Shown: positions 48,892-59,782 of the stretch, in pieces
Layout: each line of letters starts with the position of its first letter
How positions within the stretch are numbered: the stretch's first letter is position 1
Assembly: GCF_024198255.1 (NCBI RefSeq)
Contig: NZ_JAJVKW010000004.1
Location: forward strand, 62,001-126,000
Length of the DNA: 64,000 bases
Source of the DNA: Myxococcus guangdongensis
Lineage (GTDB): Bacteria; Myxococcota; Myxococcia; Myxococcales; Myxococcaceae
Direction: 5' to 3'
Notes under the pieces: model-generated
What the model saw: the letters and a program-made list of their open reading frames with translations, nothing else
Told to the model about the DNA's origin: nothing
Databases searched by the model: none
Made by a program: the position numbers and the translations under genes

Positions 48892-48923
48892 GCTCCGACG
48901 GTGCCAGAAGGGCACCTGTCACA

Positions 48924-49298
48924 TCAACGTGCTGCCAGTAGTTGCGACACGTGTTGTGCCAGGGAAGGCAGGGGTTGCGGCTTGGGCAACACCAGGTCCA
49001 CCCCCAGGTCGCGTGCTCGAGCGGTCAACTCGGGCGACGCGAAGGCAGTCAACAGCACCACGCGTGTCGTCGGGGTGAAGCGGCGCACGAAGTCCGCCAG
49101 CACCAACCCTTCCTCGGATTGTGTCCCGCTCAGGCGCAAGTCACTGATGACCAGGTCGTAGCGGCCCGTCGTCATCAGCCCCAGCGCCTCATCGAGCGCC
49201 TGCGCCGAGTCCACGCGGTAGCCCGCCCCCGAGAAGAACTGCCCCAGCACCCAGCACAGGGTGGATTCGTCATCGACGATGAGGATGTTCTGAGACAC
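48924..49298 (-). CDS. Single-domain response regulator
   Basis: 124 residues from GTG 49298 (MSQNILIVDDE). A TTG 30 nt earlier, with a weak GGATGAG site, would give 134 residues; the shorter form starts like other receivers. Acidic pair in LIVDDES, phospho-acceptor Asp in YDLVISDLRLSGTQSEEG (about 56), Thr in VVLLTAFAS and Lys in VLPKPQPL complete the receiver fold. Leu-Cys-Trp in TLCWVLGQFFSG is a distinctive alpha-1. No output domain. It is the first gene of the run toward OmpA-FecR-CHASE2 (32-bp gap), so it may share their transcript. Confidence 0.88.
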   Translation of the reverse strand: MSQNILIVDDESTLCWVLGQFFSGAGYRVDSAQALDEALGLMTTGRYDLVISDLRLSGTQSEEGLVLADFVRRFTPTTRVVLLTAFASPELTARARDLGVDLVLPKPQPLPSLAQHVSQLLAAR

Positions 49299-49408
49299 GA
49301 AGTCGGCGCACAGCAAGCCTGGGGCCAACCCTACTCATCCCCCCCGCGACACGACTTTCCCGACACTTGCGGGCTCTCGCCCGGCGCCCCGCCCACCTTG
49401 CGTCCGGA

Positions 49409-50766
<1,358 letters not shown>

Positions 50767-50770
<4 letters not shown>

Positions 50771-52890
50771 GAGGCGAGCGAGTCTAGAGGCATGGCGGCC
50801 GGAGGCGAGGAAACCGCTGGTAGCAGCAGGGTGACCTCGGCGCCACCCTCGGGGTGATTTCCCAGGCGGATGGTGCCCTGGTGCTCTTCGAGGATTCTCT
50901 GGACGATGGACAAGCCCAGGCCGGTGCCGCCCCGGCGCTTGCTGAAGAAGGGCTCGAAGACGTGGGGCAGGTCCTCCTCGCGGAAGCCCGGGCCTCCGTC
51001 GCGCACGGTGCAGCGCACCCAGGCGCGGCCCTCCTCCTCGAGCACCGCGGTGGACACGCGCACGGTGGCCCCCGCGGGCGAGTGCTGCACGGCGTTCTCC
51101 AGCACATTGCGGAAGACGTGGAACAGCCGGCGCGAGTCCATGCGCACTGGTGGCAAGGACTCGGTGAGCAGCGGCGTCACGGCCACGCGGGCCTGCTCGC
51201 CGGTGAGGGCGCACGCGGCCAGGGCCTCCTCGACGACGGGGTGCACGGGGCCCTCCACCCATTCGCCGCGCGTGGGCCGGCCGTACTCGAACAGCTCCTG
51301 GGTGAGGTGGTTGAGGCGGCGCACCTCGCCGCGCAGGACGTCCATGTACGGGGCCAGGTCCGGGCGCTGGCCCACGGTGGCCTCCACCGCGTCCACCACG
51401 GCGGAGATGGAGAAGAGGGGGTTGCGGACCTCGTGCGCCACGCCGGCGACGATGGCGCCCATCACGGCCATGGTCTCACTGCGGCGCAGGCTGGCCTGCA
51501 GCTCGAGCAGCCGCGTGACTTCGGTGGCGACGAGGATGATGCGCGAGTCGTCGCCTCCGGCCTCATCCACCCACGCGGCGGACAGCTCCCAGGTGCGGCG
51601 AGAGCGCGGGTCGGTGACTTCGCGGGTGATGGTTCCGTGGGTGCGGCGCAGCTCGTCGATGAGGGGCGGAGTGCTGGACCAGGGCGGCATGCTGGCCGCG
51701 GTGGACAGGGGCTGTCCGGAGGGGTCCAGGCCGCCGAACAGCGCGCAGGCCGGGGCGTTGAGGCGGTGGATGACGCCGTCCGCGCCGAGCACGAGGAGGG
51801 GGGCGGCGACGGCGTCGAAGGTGCGGGTCCACTCCTGGGCGGAGCGGCGGAAGCTGTCGTGGAGGCGCTGGCGCAGCTCGTCCGCGAGGTAGCGGTCGGT
51901 GATGTCGGTGACGACGCAGCCGAGGTGGAGCTCGCCCTGGGCGTCGCGGGCGGAGACCGCGGCGCGGCTTCGGACCCAGCGCACGCGGCCGTCGGCGCAG
52001 ATGAGGCGGTGCTCCAGCTCCACCTCGGAGCCGGGGGCGAGCGACTCGATGCGGGTGCGGTAGCGGGCGCGGTCGTCGGGGTGGATCATCTCCGCCCAGA
52101 GGCGGGGCGGGCCGCCGCCGGGGGAGGGCTCGACGAAGGCGGAGGCGGGGTAGCCGGTGGTGCGCTCGATGACGGGAGTGCAGTAGAAGTCGCGCAGCCT
52201 GCCATCGCGCAGCTTGCCGCCCCAGAGGTAGTCGGGCAGGGAGCGCGTGAGGACATCGAGGCGGCCTTCGTGCTCCTGGAGGGATTGCTCGGCGCGCATG
52301 CGCTCGGTGAGCTCGGAGAGCGAGGCGATGACGCCGAGGACTTCGCCGCCGGCGCCGCGCACGCGGGAGTAGCTGCCGAACCAGAAGCGGGGCTCGCCGG
52401 GCGCGGCGGGCGTTTCGACCTCGAGGCAGGTGTCCTGGACGGGGGCGTCGGTGCCGAGGGCGCGCTCGAGGCGTGGGGCGAGGAGTCGACCCAGCTCGGG
52501 CATGACCTCGGTGACGTGGCGGCCCAGGTGTCCCCCCGCGGGCAGGCCGTTCATGGCGGCGAGCGCGGTGTTGACGTGGATGTAGCGCAGGTTTCGGTCG
52601 AAGAAGGCGAAGCCCACGGGGGTGACGTCCATGAGGGCGTCGCGCAGGGCGCTGGAGTCACCGGCGCTGCGCAGGGCGGCGTCGCGTTCTCGGCGGGTGC
52701 GCTCACGGGCGTGGGCGAGGAGGAGGGCGGGGACACCCGCGCAGGTGAGGACGAGCGCGGAGGTGGCGAGGATGCGGGGCAGCGGATGGGCCGCGTCCGC
52801 GCTGGTCCAGGCCCATTCGATGAGGGCGGCGAGCGCGGCGGCGGTGAGGGCGGCCAGGAGCATCTGACTGCGTGAGGGGAACTCGTGCAT
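50767..52890 (-). CDS. PAS-domain sensor histidine kinase, partner of NtrC-type regulator
   Basis: 707 residues. Two N-terminal helices (about 10-27 and 38-60) place it in the inner membrane with almost no periplasmic loop. Three PAS domains follow: about 85-195 (VTPVGFAFFDRNLRYIHVN), 205-335 (MIHPDDRARYRTRIESL, GCVVTDITDR), and 350-465 (VAAPLLVLGADGVIHRLNA). The kinase core has HisKA GVAHEVRNPLFS (His486) and HATPase with VLENAVQHSP and GGTGLGLSIVQRI. Sensing is therefore probably intracellular or within the membrane. It is transcribed with the sigma-54 activator downstream (4-bp overlap). Confidence 0.95.
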
Positions 52891-53013
52891 GGGGGCGTGG
52901 GCCGCGCGAGCCTACCTGGAATCCAGGGGCGCGCCGTGCATCGAGGCCCAGGGACGGGTGCTCTCGTCGTCTGGTGGGCAAGGGGGCGGGTCGAGGGTGC
53001 GCCGCGGGGTGGC

Positions 53014-53685
53014 TCAGACTCCAGGCTGCAGTGCGGCTTCGTCGGCCGAGCGAGCGAGGAGGTCCTGGACCTCTTCGTCGGACGTCTGGTCGAAGTGCCG
53101 GTACCACAGGCCCACGGCGTCGAAGGGCTTCGGGGTCCGGGCGCACACCATCTCATCGACGAGGGGGGCCAGGGCGTCGCAGGTATCGGAAGGGGCGACG
53201 GGGACGGCGACGGTGATGCGGGAAGGGTGTTGCAGACGCAGGGCGGCGACGGCGGCGCGCATGGTGGAGCCGGTGGCGAGGCCGTCGTCGATGAGGATGA
53301 CGTCGCATCCACGGACGTCGAGCGCGGGGCGGCCCTGTCGGTAGCTGACTTCGCGACGCTGGAGTTCGCGCGTCTCCTGCGCGGTGACGGCGTCGAGCTG
53401 TGCGGAGGTGATGCCGAGCTCGTCGATGACCTCGGGGTTGAGGACGCGCGTGCCGCCCGTGGCGATGGCGCCCATCGCGAGCTCCTCGTGGCCGGGCGTG
53501 CCCAGCTTGCGGACGATGAAGACGTCCAGCGGGGCGCCGAGCGCGCGGGCGACTTCGTAGGCGACGGGGACGCCGCCGCGTGGGAGCGCGAGCACACGGG
53601 TGTCGGGACGGTGGGCGTGACGGATGAGCAGCCGCGCGAGGGCCCGGCCTGCCGTGGAGCGATCCTGGAACGCGGGCCCTTTCAT
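53014..53685 (-). CDS. Phosphoribosyltransferase-family protein
   Basis: 223 residues from ATG 53685 with AAGGAG 6 nt upstream. Type I PRTase fold with the PRPP-binding loop VILIDDGLATGSTMRAAVAAL (about 129-149) and an N-terminal RVLALPRGGVPVAYEVARAL. This matches the predicted phosphoribosyltransferases (COG1926-like) often linked to stress or dienelactone hydrolase domains, not to standard purine salvage enzymes. No hydrolase domain is fused here. Base specificity cannot be read. It is 123 bp downstream of the PAS kinase start and transcribed on the same strand as, but separate from, the membrane protein upstream. Confidence 0.9.
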   Translation of the reverse strand: MKGPAFQDRSTAGRALARLLIRHAHRPDTRVLALPRGGVPVAYEVARALGAPLDVFIVRKLGTPGHEELAMGAIATGGTRVLNPEVIDELGITSAQLDAVTAQETRELQRREVSYRQGRPALDVRGCDVILIDDGLATGSTMRAAVAALRLQHPSRITVAVPVAPSDTCDALAPLVDEMVCARTPKPFDAVGLWYRHFDQTSDEEVQDLLARSADEAALQPGV

Positions 53686-53813
53686 GCGTGGCTCCTTGGC
53701 ACGTGCGTCGGGCACCTGCCTCCAGGTCTCAACGTGGGCATGAAGGCCATGGCTGTGAACGGTCGAGGACCTCGGATTCATGCCCCCTGCTCCGGGAGCG
53801 GCGGCGTGGCTCC

Positions 53814-54194
53814 TCACGGCGGACTGACCCGGATGATCTGCGTGCAAGTCGATGAAGGGCGTTCGGTCTGCTCACGCTTGAAGGTCATTCCCAGGGGAAG
53901 CACGAGGAGCGTGAGGACGATGAGCATCAGCGCTATCCGAGCGGGGGGCGCGTCATCGGAGGACAAGCCATCGAGCGCGCAGGCCACTGTCGCCAGGAGG
54001 AGCGGAATCATGAAGACCAGCAGGACGATGGTGTAGCGAAGGGTCGACGTATCCGTGCACAGACTCGAGATCACGGCGATGACCAGGCAGAACTGCCCGA
54101 GGCGTTTGCTGCGCAGTGCGTTCTCACGGAGGGCTCGTTGATGCGTGTCAGGGGGCATGCAGGGCTGATTGGCAAACCGCATGCCCGCGCCCAT
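53814..54194 (-). CDS. Small hypothetical membrane protein
   Basis: 126 residues if started at ATG 54194; ATGs at 54182 and 54158 are possible. The N-terminal 30 residues are hydrophilic (HQRALRENALRSKRLGQF). Three hydrophobic helices follow (about 32-46, 54-76, 86-103). The short polar tail ends TCTQIIRVSPP. It resembles small uncharacterised inner-membrane proteins; no motif was recognised. Its stop is 128 bp upstream of the PRTase start on the same strand. Confidence 0.6.
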   Translation of the reverse strand: MGAGMRFANQPCMPPDTHQRALRENALRSKRLGQFCLVIAVISSLCTDTSTLRYTIVLLVFMIPLLLATVACALDGLSSDDAPPARIALMLIVLTLLVLPLGMTFKREQTERPSSTCTQIIRVSPP

Positions 54195-54291
54195 TCAGAG
54201 GGAGCCCTGCGAGTGACGCGTGTTCCTGACAACGGTGTTGCCACCGGGTGTCACCGTTGATGACACTGTTCGAAGGGATTGAAGGGCACCC

Positions 54292-54912
54292 ATGACGACT
54301 CTGCACAACCGAGGTCTTTGGCCTCATGAGGTCATCAGAACCCGTACGAAGATGTTCCTCGAGGGGGCGGATGGATGCGGGCAGGCCGAGGCATTGCTTC
54401 GGATGGCTGTCGAGAGCATGGCTACCACCGGTGATGGTCCCGAGCGGCTACCCGTCGTGCTTCGGAGCTGGCCAGGCCCCGTGTTCGAGATGACCTGTCC
54501 CTGGCAGTTTGCTCCGTCGGGGTTTCTGAGCTGTCCAGGCTCATCACTCGCCTTCATCGACATGAGGATGCTGACGCTGCCTGTTGGCGGACCGCCGACC
54601 TGGGCGCTCATCCAGGCTCCAGGCGTGATCCTCAACGCGCTGTCCTCGCGAGTCCTCCTGCAGACCTCGAGCAGCGATGCGCGCCGGGAGAGTCACTACT
54701 CCCGAGGCGGCCTCATCTCACCCTCACAGGATTCGAGGACGGGTCCGTCGAACGGCTCACGCGTCGTGTTCGAACTGGACCCACTCTTCTTCAATGAAGC
54801 CGCGAGAGCACATGCACACTCGGATGAAGTGCTCGACGCGCTCGCGGCCCGGTTCCCCTGGCTGACCATCGCCCAGCGCGCATCGGATGTGCGCGCGGGC
54901 GACCCGTGGTAG
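54292..54912 (+). CDS. Hypothetical soluble protein (206 aa)
   Basis: ATG with AAGGGC 5 nt upstream. Mixed alpha/beta with no signal peptide or membrane segment. Distinctive parts: ERLPVVLRSWPGPVFEMTCP, a glycine/proline-rich centre (LPVGGPPTWALIQAPG) and an acidic C-terminal helix with SDEVLDALAARFPWLTI. Base composition is lower in GC and third positions are less biased than in neighbours, which hints at recent acquisition or weak selection. No family recognised. It converges on the proline-rich gene (13 bp between stops). Confidence 0.6.
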   Translation: MTTLHNRGLWPHEVIRTRTKMFLEGADGCGQAEALLRMAVESMATTGDGPERLPVVLRSWPGPVFEMTCPWQFAPSGFLSCPGSSLAFIDMRMLTLPVGGPPTWALIQAPGVILNALSSRVLLQTSSSDARRESHYSRGGLISPSQDSRTGPSNGSRVVFELDPLFFNEAARAHAHSDEVLDALAARFPWLTIAQRASDVRAGDPW

Positions 54913-54925
54913 CCGAAGAGCGGCT

Positions 54926-55186
54926 CTACGCGATGATGTTCGGCTTGCCCGGTTGCCCGGGAAGCGGCGGGTCATGAATCCCCGGCGGCGAGATGTCCGG
55001 TGGCAGGGGAGGCTCGATCTCCGGCGGCTGCTTGCGCGGCGGCTCCTCGGCGGGCGGCTGCCGGAAGGGCGGCTCCTGCTGAGGGTGCCGAGGGTCCGGC
55101 TCCTTGACCGGCGCGTTGGGCTCGGGCTCGGGAGGCAGGGGCGTCGGGTGCGGCGTCCCAGGAATCGGCGGCTGCTGCGTGGGCAT
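54926..55186 (-). CDS. Extremely proline-rich small protein (86 aa)
   Basis: From ATG 55186, with AAGGAG about 10 nt upstream. Begins MPTQQPPIPGTPHPTPLPPE and continues as proline-glutamate repeats (PPAEEPPRKQPPEIEPPLPP). Roughly 40 percent of residues are proline, with hardly any hydrophobic core. It is presumably an extended polyproline-type rod, or intrinsically disordered. The frame is open further upstream, but this start gives a uniform composition. No signal peptide, so cytoplasmic unless secreted by an unknown route. GC-rich DNA can give spurious proline frames; the uniform pattern and the ribosome site argue for a real gene. Confidence 0.55.
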   Translation of the reverse strand: MPTQQPPIPGTPHPTPLPPEPEPNAPVKEPDPRHPQQEPPFRQPPAEEPPRKQPPEIEPPLPPDISPPGIHDPPLPGQPGKPNIIA

Positions 55187-55423
55187 TCTTGCGGCGCTCC
55201 TTGAAGGGATTCGGTCCGTCTGCCCGCTCAAGGTGTGCACGCCCGGCCATGCGGGCACCTTCCCGCACACACTCACGCGCAGCACCCAGGCACTCGTGCC
55301 CGTCACGAGCGGCGGCCGTGCCCTCGGGGCGTGGCTCGGACGTCCCGTGGCTGCTGCACCGCGCCACGTCCGCCTTCAGTTTCTCCCGATGGGACTTATC
55401 GACAACCCAACAGGAGGCACTTC

Positions 55424-56599
55424 ATGAAGGCAGCCATTTGGGGGCTCGGGGGACTGGGGCTGGGCGTGGGGCTGATGTACTGGAGCGATCCACGCAGCGG
55501 TCGCTGGCGCAGGTCTCATCTGCAGGGCAGGGCCGTGCACGCCGCCCACGAGGCCGGCTCCGCGGTCGATGTCGTCCGCCGCGACCTGGCCCAGCGCTCA
55601 CGCGGCCTGTTCTTCGAGTCCGTCAGCCGCTTCCGCTCGGAGACCGTCGACGACGTCACGCTCACCGAGCGCGTCCGCGCGGCCCTCGGCCGGGTCTGCT
55701 CGCATCCGGGCTCCGTGAAGGTGTCCGCCAGGGACGGCATCGTCACGCTCGAGGGCTCCATCCTGCTCGAGGAGCTCAAGCGCGCCGTGCCCGCCCTGGG
55801 CCGCGTCCGTGGCGTGCGTGGCGTGGACAACCGACTGCTTCCCTTCGCCCAGTCGGGCCGTCAATCCGAGCTCCAGGGCGGCATCGCGCGGCGACGCCCC
55901 TTCGGCTCCAAGCACTGGTCCCCCTCGTCACGCTTCTTCGGCGCGCTCGGAGGCATCTCCCTCGCATCCTGGGCGCTCCAGCGACGCGGTGTCCTGGGCT
56001 CGTTGCTGGGACTCGGTGGCGCGGTGCTCGGCATCCGCGCGCTCAGCAACCTGGAACTGCGCCGGCTCACGGGCATCGGCGTGGGACCCCGCGCCATCAC
56101 GCTGCACAAGGACATCACCGTGAACGCGCCCGTGGAGGAGGTCTTCGCCTTCTGGGACGCGATGCAGAACTTCCCGCGCTTCATGACCCACGTGGACGAG
56201 GTGCGCGTCGACGAGCGCGGTCGCTCGTACTGGAAGGTCCGCGGCCCCGCCGGCCTCCACTTCGAATGGGAAGCCATCGTCACAAGGCGCGTCCCCCATC
56301 AGCTCCTCGCCTGGAAGAGCGTGAAGGGCACCTCGGTGGAGAACGCCGGCGTCATCCACTTCGAGCCGACCGCGAAGGGCGGCACCCGCGTGGACATCCG
56401 CCTGTCGTACAACCCGCCCGCCGGCGCCATCGGCCACGCCTTCGCCCGCCTGCTGGGCGTGGACCCCAAGCGGCAGATGGACGACGACCTCTTGCGCTTC
56501 AAGTCCCTGCTCGAGCGCGGCAAGGCCACGGGCCACGAGACGGTGACGCGCGAGTCCCTCGCTCCGAACCGGAGCGGGCGCACCTCGCTGATGCACTGA
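55424..56599 (+). CDS. Membrane-associated BON-SRPBCC (START-like) fusion protein
   Basis: 391 residues from ATG 55424 with AGGAGG 7 nt upstream; a longer upstream frame lacks a site. N-terminal hydrophobic glycine-rich segment ([19 protein letters not shown], 5-23), then a BON domain (about 75-150; [43 protein letters not shown]). A short hydrophobic hairpin follows (about 170-215, [20 protein letters not shown]). The SRPBCC ligand-binding domain (about 225-350) reads [30 protein letters not shown] and [19 protein letters not shown] binds membranes or phospholipids, and SRPBCC holds hydrophobic ligands. A lipid-handling stress role is inferred. An intrinsic terminator lies about 30 bp after the stop. 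Confidence 0.9.
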   Translation: MKAAIWGLGGLGLGVGLMYWSDPRSGRWRRSHLQGRAVHAAHEAGSAVDVVRRDLAQRSRGLFFESVSRFRSETVDDVTLTERVRAALGRVCSHPGSVKVSARDGIVTLEGSILLEELKRAVPALGRVRGVRGVDNRLLPFAQSGRQSELQGGIARRRPFGSKHWSPSSRFFGALGGISLASWALQRRGVLGSLLGLGGAVLGIRALSNLELRRLTGIGVGPRAITLHKDITVNAPVEEVFAFWDAMQNFPRFMTHVDEVRVDERGRSYWKVRGPAGLHFEWEAIVTRRVPHQLLAWKSVKGTSVENAGVIHFEPTAKGGTRVDIRLSYNPPAGAIGHAFARLLGVDPKRQMDDDLLRFKSLLERGKATGHETVTRESLAPNRSGRTSLMH

Positions 56600-56629
56600 G
56601 GCGACGCCGTCACCCATCCACGCAGGATT

Positions 56630-56669
56630 TGCGCGCCCAGGGACACGAATCCCGAGGCGCGCATTTCTT
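56630..56669 (+). terminator. Rho-independent terminator after BON-SRPBCC gene
   Basis: TGCGCGCC (56630-56637) and GGCGCGCA (56656-56663) form a perfect 8-bp GC-rich stem, with an inner GGGA/TCCC pair that extends the hairpin. TTTCTT follows at 56664-56669. The position is 31 bp after the stop and about 100 bp before the next gene. This is the clearest intrinsic terminator seen in the window. Confidence 0.75.
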
Positions 56670-56771
56670 GCGCGTCGCCGGGTCGCCCGGACCCGCTGCG
56701 GGCTGGCGCGTTGCTTGCTGCGGAGTTCCTCGTCCGATGTGGGGCGAGCGGTTAAGGTCCGCCCCGAAACC

Positions 56772-57965
56772 ATGGCGGAAACCTTGTTCGAGGAGCTGAA
56801 GCGGTACGTGGGGTTCGGAGCGCGGGACGAGCTGTCACTCGTCGGCCTCCACGCCCTCGCGAAGCCGCACTTCCCCCGCATCTCGCGCGTCTTCTACGAC
56901 CGCATCCTGGAGCACGAGGGCGCCCGCCAGGCGCTCGAGGGCGGCGAGAGCCAGGTGGGCCACCTGCGAGGCACGTTGCAGGTGTGGATGGACCAACTGC
57001 TGCGCGGCCCGTGGGATGAGGCGTACTTCGCGCTGCGCTGCCGCATCGGTCGCATGCACGTGCGCATCTCCCTGGAGCAGCACTACATGTTCGGCGCGAT
57101 GAACGTGCTGCGCCAGGAGCTCAACGCCATCATCGACACGACATTCACCACCCAGCCCCAGGTGCTCCACGACACGCGCGCCGCGCTGGGCCGCATCCTC
57201 GACCTGGAGCTGGCCATCATGCTCCACACCTACCGCGAGGATCTGCTCGCGCAGCAGGCGCGTACGGAGCGCCTGGCCACCTTCGGTCAGCTCGTGGGCT
57301 CCATCGGCCACGAGCTGCGCAACCCGCTGGGCGTCATCGAGACCTCGCTCTACATCCTGCGCAACCGCCAGGGCGCCACGGTGGACGAGCGCACCGCCAA
57401 GCACCTGGACCGCATCGGCGAACAGGTGGGCATCGCCAACCACATCGTCTCTGACCTGCTCGACATGATTCGCGACCGCCCCCTCCAGCGGCAGGAGGTC
57501 TGGCTGGACGAGGTCTGGCAGGAGGCCCTCAAGGCCGTGGTCCGTCCCGAGGGCGTCCGCGTCAGCGCGGAGGGTCTGGTGTCCCTGCCCGCGGTGCACG
57601 GCGACGCGGGGCAGTTGCGCCAGGTGTTCGTCAACCTGCTGGAGAACGCGGTGCAGGCGCTCGAGGAGTCCGGCGGGGACGTCTCCCTCCAGGGTTCGAC
57701 GAGCGACGCGGGCCACGTGGAGCTGGTGCTGGAGGACTCGGGGCCCGGCCTCAGCGAGGCCATCCGCGAGCGCCTCTTCGAGCCGCTGATGACCACGAAG
57801 GCGCGAGGCATCGGCCTGGGCCTGCCGCTCGTGCGCCGCATCCTGGAGCGGCATGGCGGCTCCATCTCCTACGCGCCCCGGGACGGCGCGGGCGCCCGGT
57901 TCGTGATTCAGCTCCCCAAGTCCCCCGAGGAGGGCACGCGTGCGACGCTACCTCCTGCTGGATGA
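56772..57965 (+). CDS. Globin-coupled sensor histidine kinase
   Basis: 397 residues from ATG 56772. Residues about 15-155 are a protoglobin-type sensor globin: FYDRIL with Tyr42 at the likely distal B10 place, and [20 protein letters not shown] with proximal haem His96, the signature of globin-coupled sensors. Then follows HisKA with [12 protein letters not shown] (His180) and HATPase ([33 protein letters not shown]). It probably binds oxygen, NO or CO on haem and sets kinase activity. No membrane segment. Its end overlaps the double receiver by 26 bp, and all three following genes overlap. Confidence 0.92.
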   Translation: MAETLFEELKRYVGFGARDELSLVGLHALAKPHFPRISRVFYDRILEHEGARQALEGGESQVGHLRGTLQVWMDQLLRGPWDEAYFALRCRIGRMHVRISLEQHYMFGAMNVLRQELNAIIDTTFTTQPQVLHDTRAALGRILDLELAIMLHTYREDLLAQQARTERLATFGQLVGSIGHELRNPLGVIETSLYILRNRQGATVDERTAKHLDRIGEQVGIANHIVSDLLDMIRDRPLQRQEVWLDEVWQEALKAVVRPEGVRVSAEGLVSLPAVHGDAGQLRQVFVNLLENAVQALEESGGDVSLQGSTSDAGHVELVLEDSGPGLSEAIRERLFEPLMTTKARGIGLGLPLVRRILERHGGSISYAPRDGAGARFVIQLPKSPEEGTRATLPPAG

Positions 57966-58649
57966 CAACCAGGCGTTGGCGGAGAACCTCGCCGAAATCC
58001 TCCGCGACGAGGGCCACCAGGCCACCGTCGTCTCCACGGGCGACGAGGCCCTGCGCGCGGTGGGCGTCACGCGCTTCGACGCGCTGGTGACGGACATGCG
58101 CATGCCGGGCATGAGCGGCGCGGATGCGGTGCGCAGCATCCGACGCGTGGACCCGGGCATCGCCACCGTCGTCATGACGGCCTATCCCCGCGAGGACGAC
58201 CTGGAGACGGCCCGGCGCGAGGGGCTGCTCGCGGTGCTGCCCAAGCCCGTGCCCATCTCCACGCTGATGGAGCTGCTCGCCAACGCGCGACGCGACGGGC
58301 TGGTGGTGGTGGCCGAGGACGACCCGGCGCTCAGCGACAACCTCTCCGAGCTCCTGCGCGAGCGGGGCTTCTCCTGCGTGACGGTGAGCTCCGCGCTGGA
58401 CACGGAGCTGCTCTCCTGCGCGACGCCCTTCGCCGCGCTGGTGGACCTGCGCATGCCGGGGGGCCCGGACGGCGAGGCGCTGCGTCGCCTGCGCGCGCGC
58501 TTCCCCCGTCTGTCCACCTTCGTCATGACGGCCTGGCCGGACCTGGCGTTCCTCGGTGAGGGCGTGGACGTCTACGCCAAGCCCTTCGACACCGGCGCGC
58601 TCATGGGCGCGCTGGAGACCGCGCACGCCGCGCGCCCCGTGCCCTCTCC

Positions 58650-58653
<4 letters not shown>
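57940..58653 (+). CDS. Tandem double-receiver protein
   Basis: 237 residues from GTG 57940, inside the kinase gene. Two receivers back to back: REC1 (1-118) with Asp52 ([12 protein letters not shown]) and KP loop [12 protein letters not shown]2 (119-232) with Asp169 ([13 protein letters not shown]) and YAKPFD. REC1 has an acidic pocket LLDDN and REC2 AEDDP, so both look competent. No DNA-binding or enzymatic output, so it may act as a phosphate relay or sink between the globin kinase and the receiver-kinase downstream. The ATGA overlap with the next gene implies balanced expression. Confidence 0.92.
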
Positions 58654-59756
<1,103 letters not shown>

Positions 59757-59782
59757 GACGACGCGCCGCCGGAGGCTCCACT

